A DNA stretch of 7,112 nucleotides from Crocinitomicaceae bacterium (GTDB lineage Bacteria > Bacteroidota > Bacteroidia > Flavobacteriales_D > Crocinitomicaceae). The translations under genes were made by a program, and so were the position numbers. Positions 5,925-7,112 of the stretch are shown here, piece by piece. The stretch's first letter is position 1, and the number at the start of each line of letters is the position of its first letter. Where the stretch lies: NCBI GenBank assembly GCA_024643585.1, contig JAHEMP010000120.1, positions 1 to 7,112 on the forward strand. Reading direction: 5' to 3'. The notes under the pieces were generated by a model that was not told the DNA's origin, searched no databases, and saw only the letters and a list, made by a program, of their open reading frames with translations.

Positions 5925-7112
5925 ATGTCAAACGCAATTTTCAAAGTTCCAAGTGCGGTTAACGAACACATTAACAGTTACGCTCCCGGGACTCCAGAAC
6001 GAGAGGGATTAATCAACCAATACAAAAAAATGTACAATCAGGATCCTATAGAGGTTCCTATGTATATTGGTGATAAAAAGGTTACGACAAACAATAAAAA
6101 ACCAATGTCGCCTCCGCATGATCATAAAAAGGTACTAGGTCATTACAACTATGGAGATGCATCTCATGTGCAAATGGCAATTGATGCTGCTTTAGCGGCT
6201 AAAGATCAATGGTCAAATTTACCTTGGCAGGATAGAGCGGCCATTTTCTTAAGAGCGGCTGATCTTCTCGCAGGACCTTATAGATATAAAATGAATGCGG
6301 CAACCATGTTGGCGCAATCGAAAAATGTATTTCAATCGGAAATTGATTCTGTATGTGAGTTGATTGACTTTTTGCGTTTCAATGTGCAATACATGACCGA
6401 AATTTATGCTCAACAACCGGGGTCGCAGGCAGGAATGTGGAATAGACTTGAGTACAGACCTTTGGAAGGATTTGTATTCGCGGTAACTCCGTTCAACTTT
6501 ACAGCAATTGCAGCTAACCTTTGTGCAGCCCCAGCTATGATGGGGAACGTTGTTGTTTGGAAACCAGCTGAATCTCAAATGTATTCTGCACAAGTAATCA
6601 TGGAGTTGTTTAAAGCTGCTGGTGTTCCTGACGGTGTAATCAATATGGTATCTACTGAAGGACCTGTTGCAGGGGAGGTTGTCTTTAAAAACAGACACTT
6701 TGCTGGGTTACACTTTACAGGATCTACTGGAGTATTCAGACATTTATGGAAAGAAATCGGCAACAACATTGATAAATACAGAAGCTACCCAAGAATCGTT
6801 GGAGAAACTGGAGGGAAAGATTTCATCATGGTTCACAAATCAGCGAATGCAAAAGAAGTCGCAACATCAATGACGCGTGGAGCTTTTGAATTCCAAGGTC
6901 AAAAATGTTCTGCTGCCTCTCGTGCTTACATTCCTAGTAATTTATGGGACGATGTTAAAAAAGAAGTTATTGCTCAAGTTAGCTCCTTTAAAATGGGATC
7001 TCCTGAAGATACTTCTAACTTTGTCAATGCAGTTATTGATGAAAGAGCTTTTGATAAAATCGCAGGATATATCGACTACATTAAAGGACAATCTGATGCG
7101 GAGATAATTGTT
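5925..7112 (+). CDS. pruA: 1-pyrroline-5-carboxylate dehydrogenase (C-terminus cut by window edge)
   Basis: The reading frame is open for 396 codons from the ATG at 5925 to the window end. The enzyme oxidises P5C, in its open form glutamate-5-semialdehyde, to glutamate with NAD+, the second step of proline catabolism, in the cytoplasm. Aldehyde dehydrogenase landmarks are in order: TPFNFTAIAANL (188-199), the NAD-binding VWKPAE (211-216), FTGSTG (264-269), GETGGKDF with general-base Glu294 (293-300) and FQGQKCSAASR with catalytic Cys328 (323-333). The N-terminal stretch (PSAVNEHINSYAPGTPER) and the QGQKCSA context fit the stand-alone P5C dehydrogenase group that includes human ALDH4A1, usually about 540 residues, so roughly 140-150 residues lie outside. 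The start has no proline dehydrogenase domain before it, so this is not a bifunctional PutA. A general aldehyde dehydrogenase is less likely given these matches. The start is supported by the promoter just upstream and by similarity beginning near residue 5. Confidence 0.95.
   Translation, partial: MSNAIFKVPSAVNEHINSYAPGTPEREGLINQYKKMYNQDPIEVPMYIGDKKVTTNNKKPMSPPHDHKKVLGHYNYGDASHVQMAIDAALAAKDQWSNLPWQDRAAIFLRAADLLAGPYRYKMNAATMLAQSKNVFQSEIDSVCELIDFLRFNVQYMTEIYAQQPGSQAGMWNRLEYRPLEGFVFAVTPFNFTAIAANLCAAPAMMGNVVVWKPAESQMYSAQVIMELFKAAGVPDGVINMVSTEGPVAGEVVFKNRHFAGLHFTGSTGVFRHLWKEIGNNIDKYRSYPRIVGETGGKDFIMVHKSANAKEVATSMTRGAFEFQGQKCSAASRAYIPSNLWDDVKKEVIAQVSSFKMGSPEDTSNFVNAVIDERAFDKIAGYIDYIKGQSDAEIIV

Noticed and set aside
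5765..5971. Minus-strand open frame crossing the TPR/pruA spacer
   Set aside because: It overlaps the start of both real genes in a different frame, has no family resemblance and would span both promoter candidates.
6249..6698. Minus-strand open frame of 149 codons
   Set aside because: It lies antisense inside pruA, and its composition (many Arg, Cys, His, Ser) is typical of a shadow frame of a conserved gene.

Overview
The window looks like chromosomal DNA from an AT-rich Bacteroidota, most likely a flavobacterial-type organism. The evidence is the NqrA-B-C-D protein sequences, start regions that are A-rich and lack Shine-Dalgarno sequences, promoter candidates of the TTG-N17-23-TAnnTTTG class used by this phylum, and a TPR membrane protein built like the sensor half of Bacteroidota TPR histidine kinases. 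The phylum call is an inference from sequence character; no 16S gene or other strict marker is present. I see no insertion sequence, integrase, tRNA, rRNA, CRISPR array or phage gene, so this reads as ordinary core genome.

Layout: (1) Positions 1-3967, minus strand: the Na+-translocating NADH:quinone reductase operon in the order nqrA (2606-3967), nqrB (1385-2584), nqrC (648-1382), nqrD (1-636, C-terminus cut by the window edge). The genes are spaced 21, 2 and 11 bases apart. nqrE and nqrF would be expected beyond the left edge. (2) Positions 3968-4171: a 204-base divergent intergenic region with a good nqrA promoter candidate and no convincing apaG promoter. (3) Positions 4172-4561, plus strand: apaG. 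(4) Positions 4558-5835, minus strand: an exported, membrane-anchored protein of about seven TPRs that meets apaG tail to tail with a 4-base overlap. (5) Positions 5836-5924: an 89-base divergent region whose centre is an imperfect inverted repeat holding two face-to-face promoter candidates. (6) Positions 5925-7112, plus strand: pruA, a stand-alone 1-pyrroline-5-carboxylate (P5C) dehydrogenase cut by the right window edge.

How the genes relate: Nqr oxidises NADH, reduces quinone and exports Na+. P5C dehydrogenase produces NADH in the last step of proline breakdown, so the two could be linked through the NADH pool, although they lie in separate transcription units. ApaG and the TPR protein have no proven connection to either.

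The points most worth a second look are the TPR protein, which ends seven residues after its transmembrane helix where related proteins continue into a kinase or other output domain, and the near-symmetric TPR/pruA promoter region. I found no clear sign of an entirely new multi-gene system.
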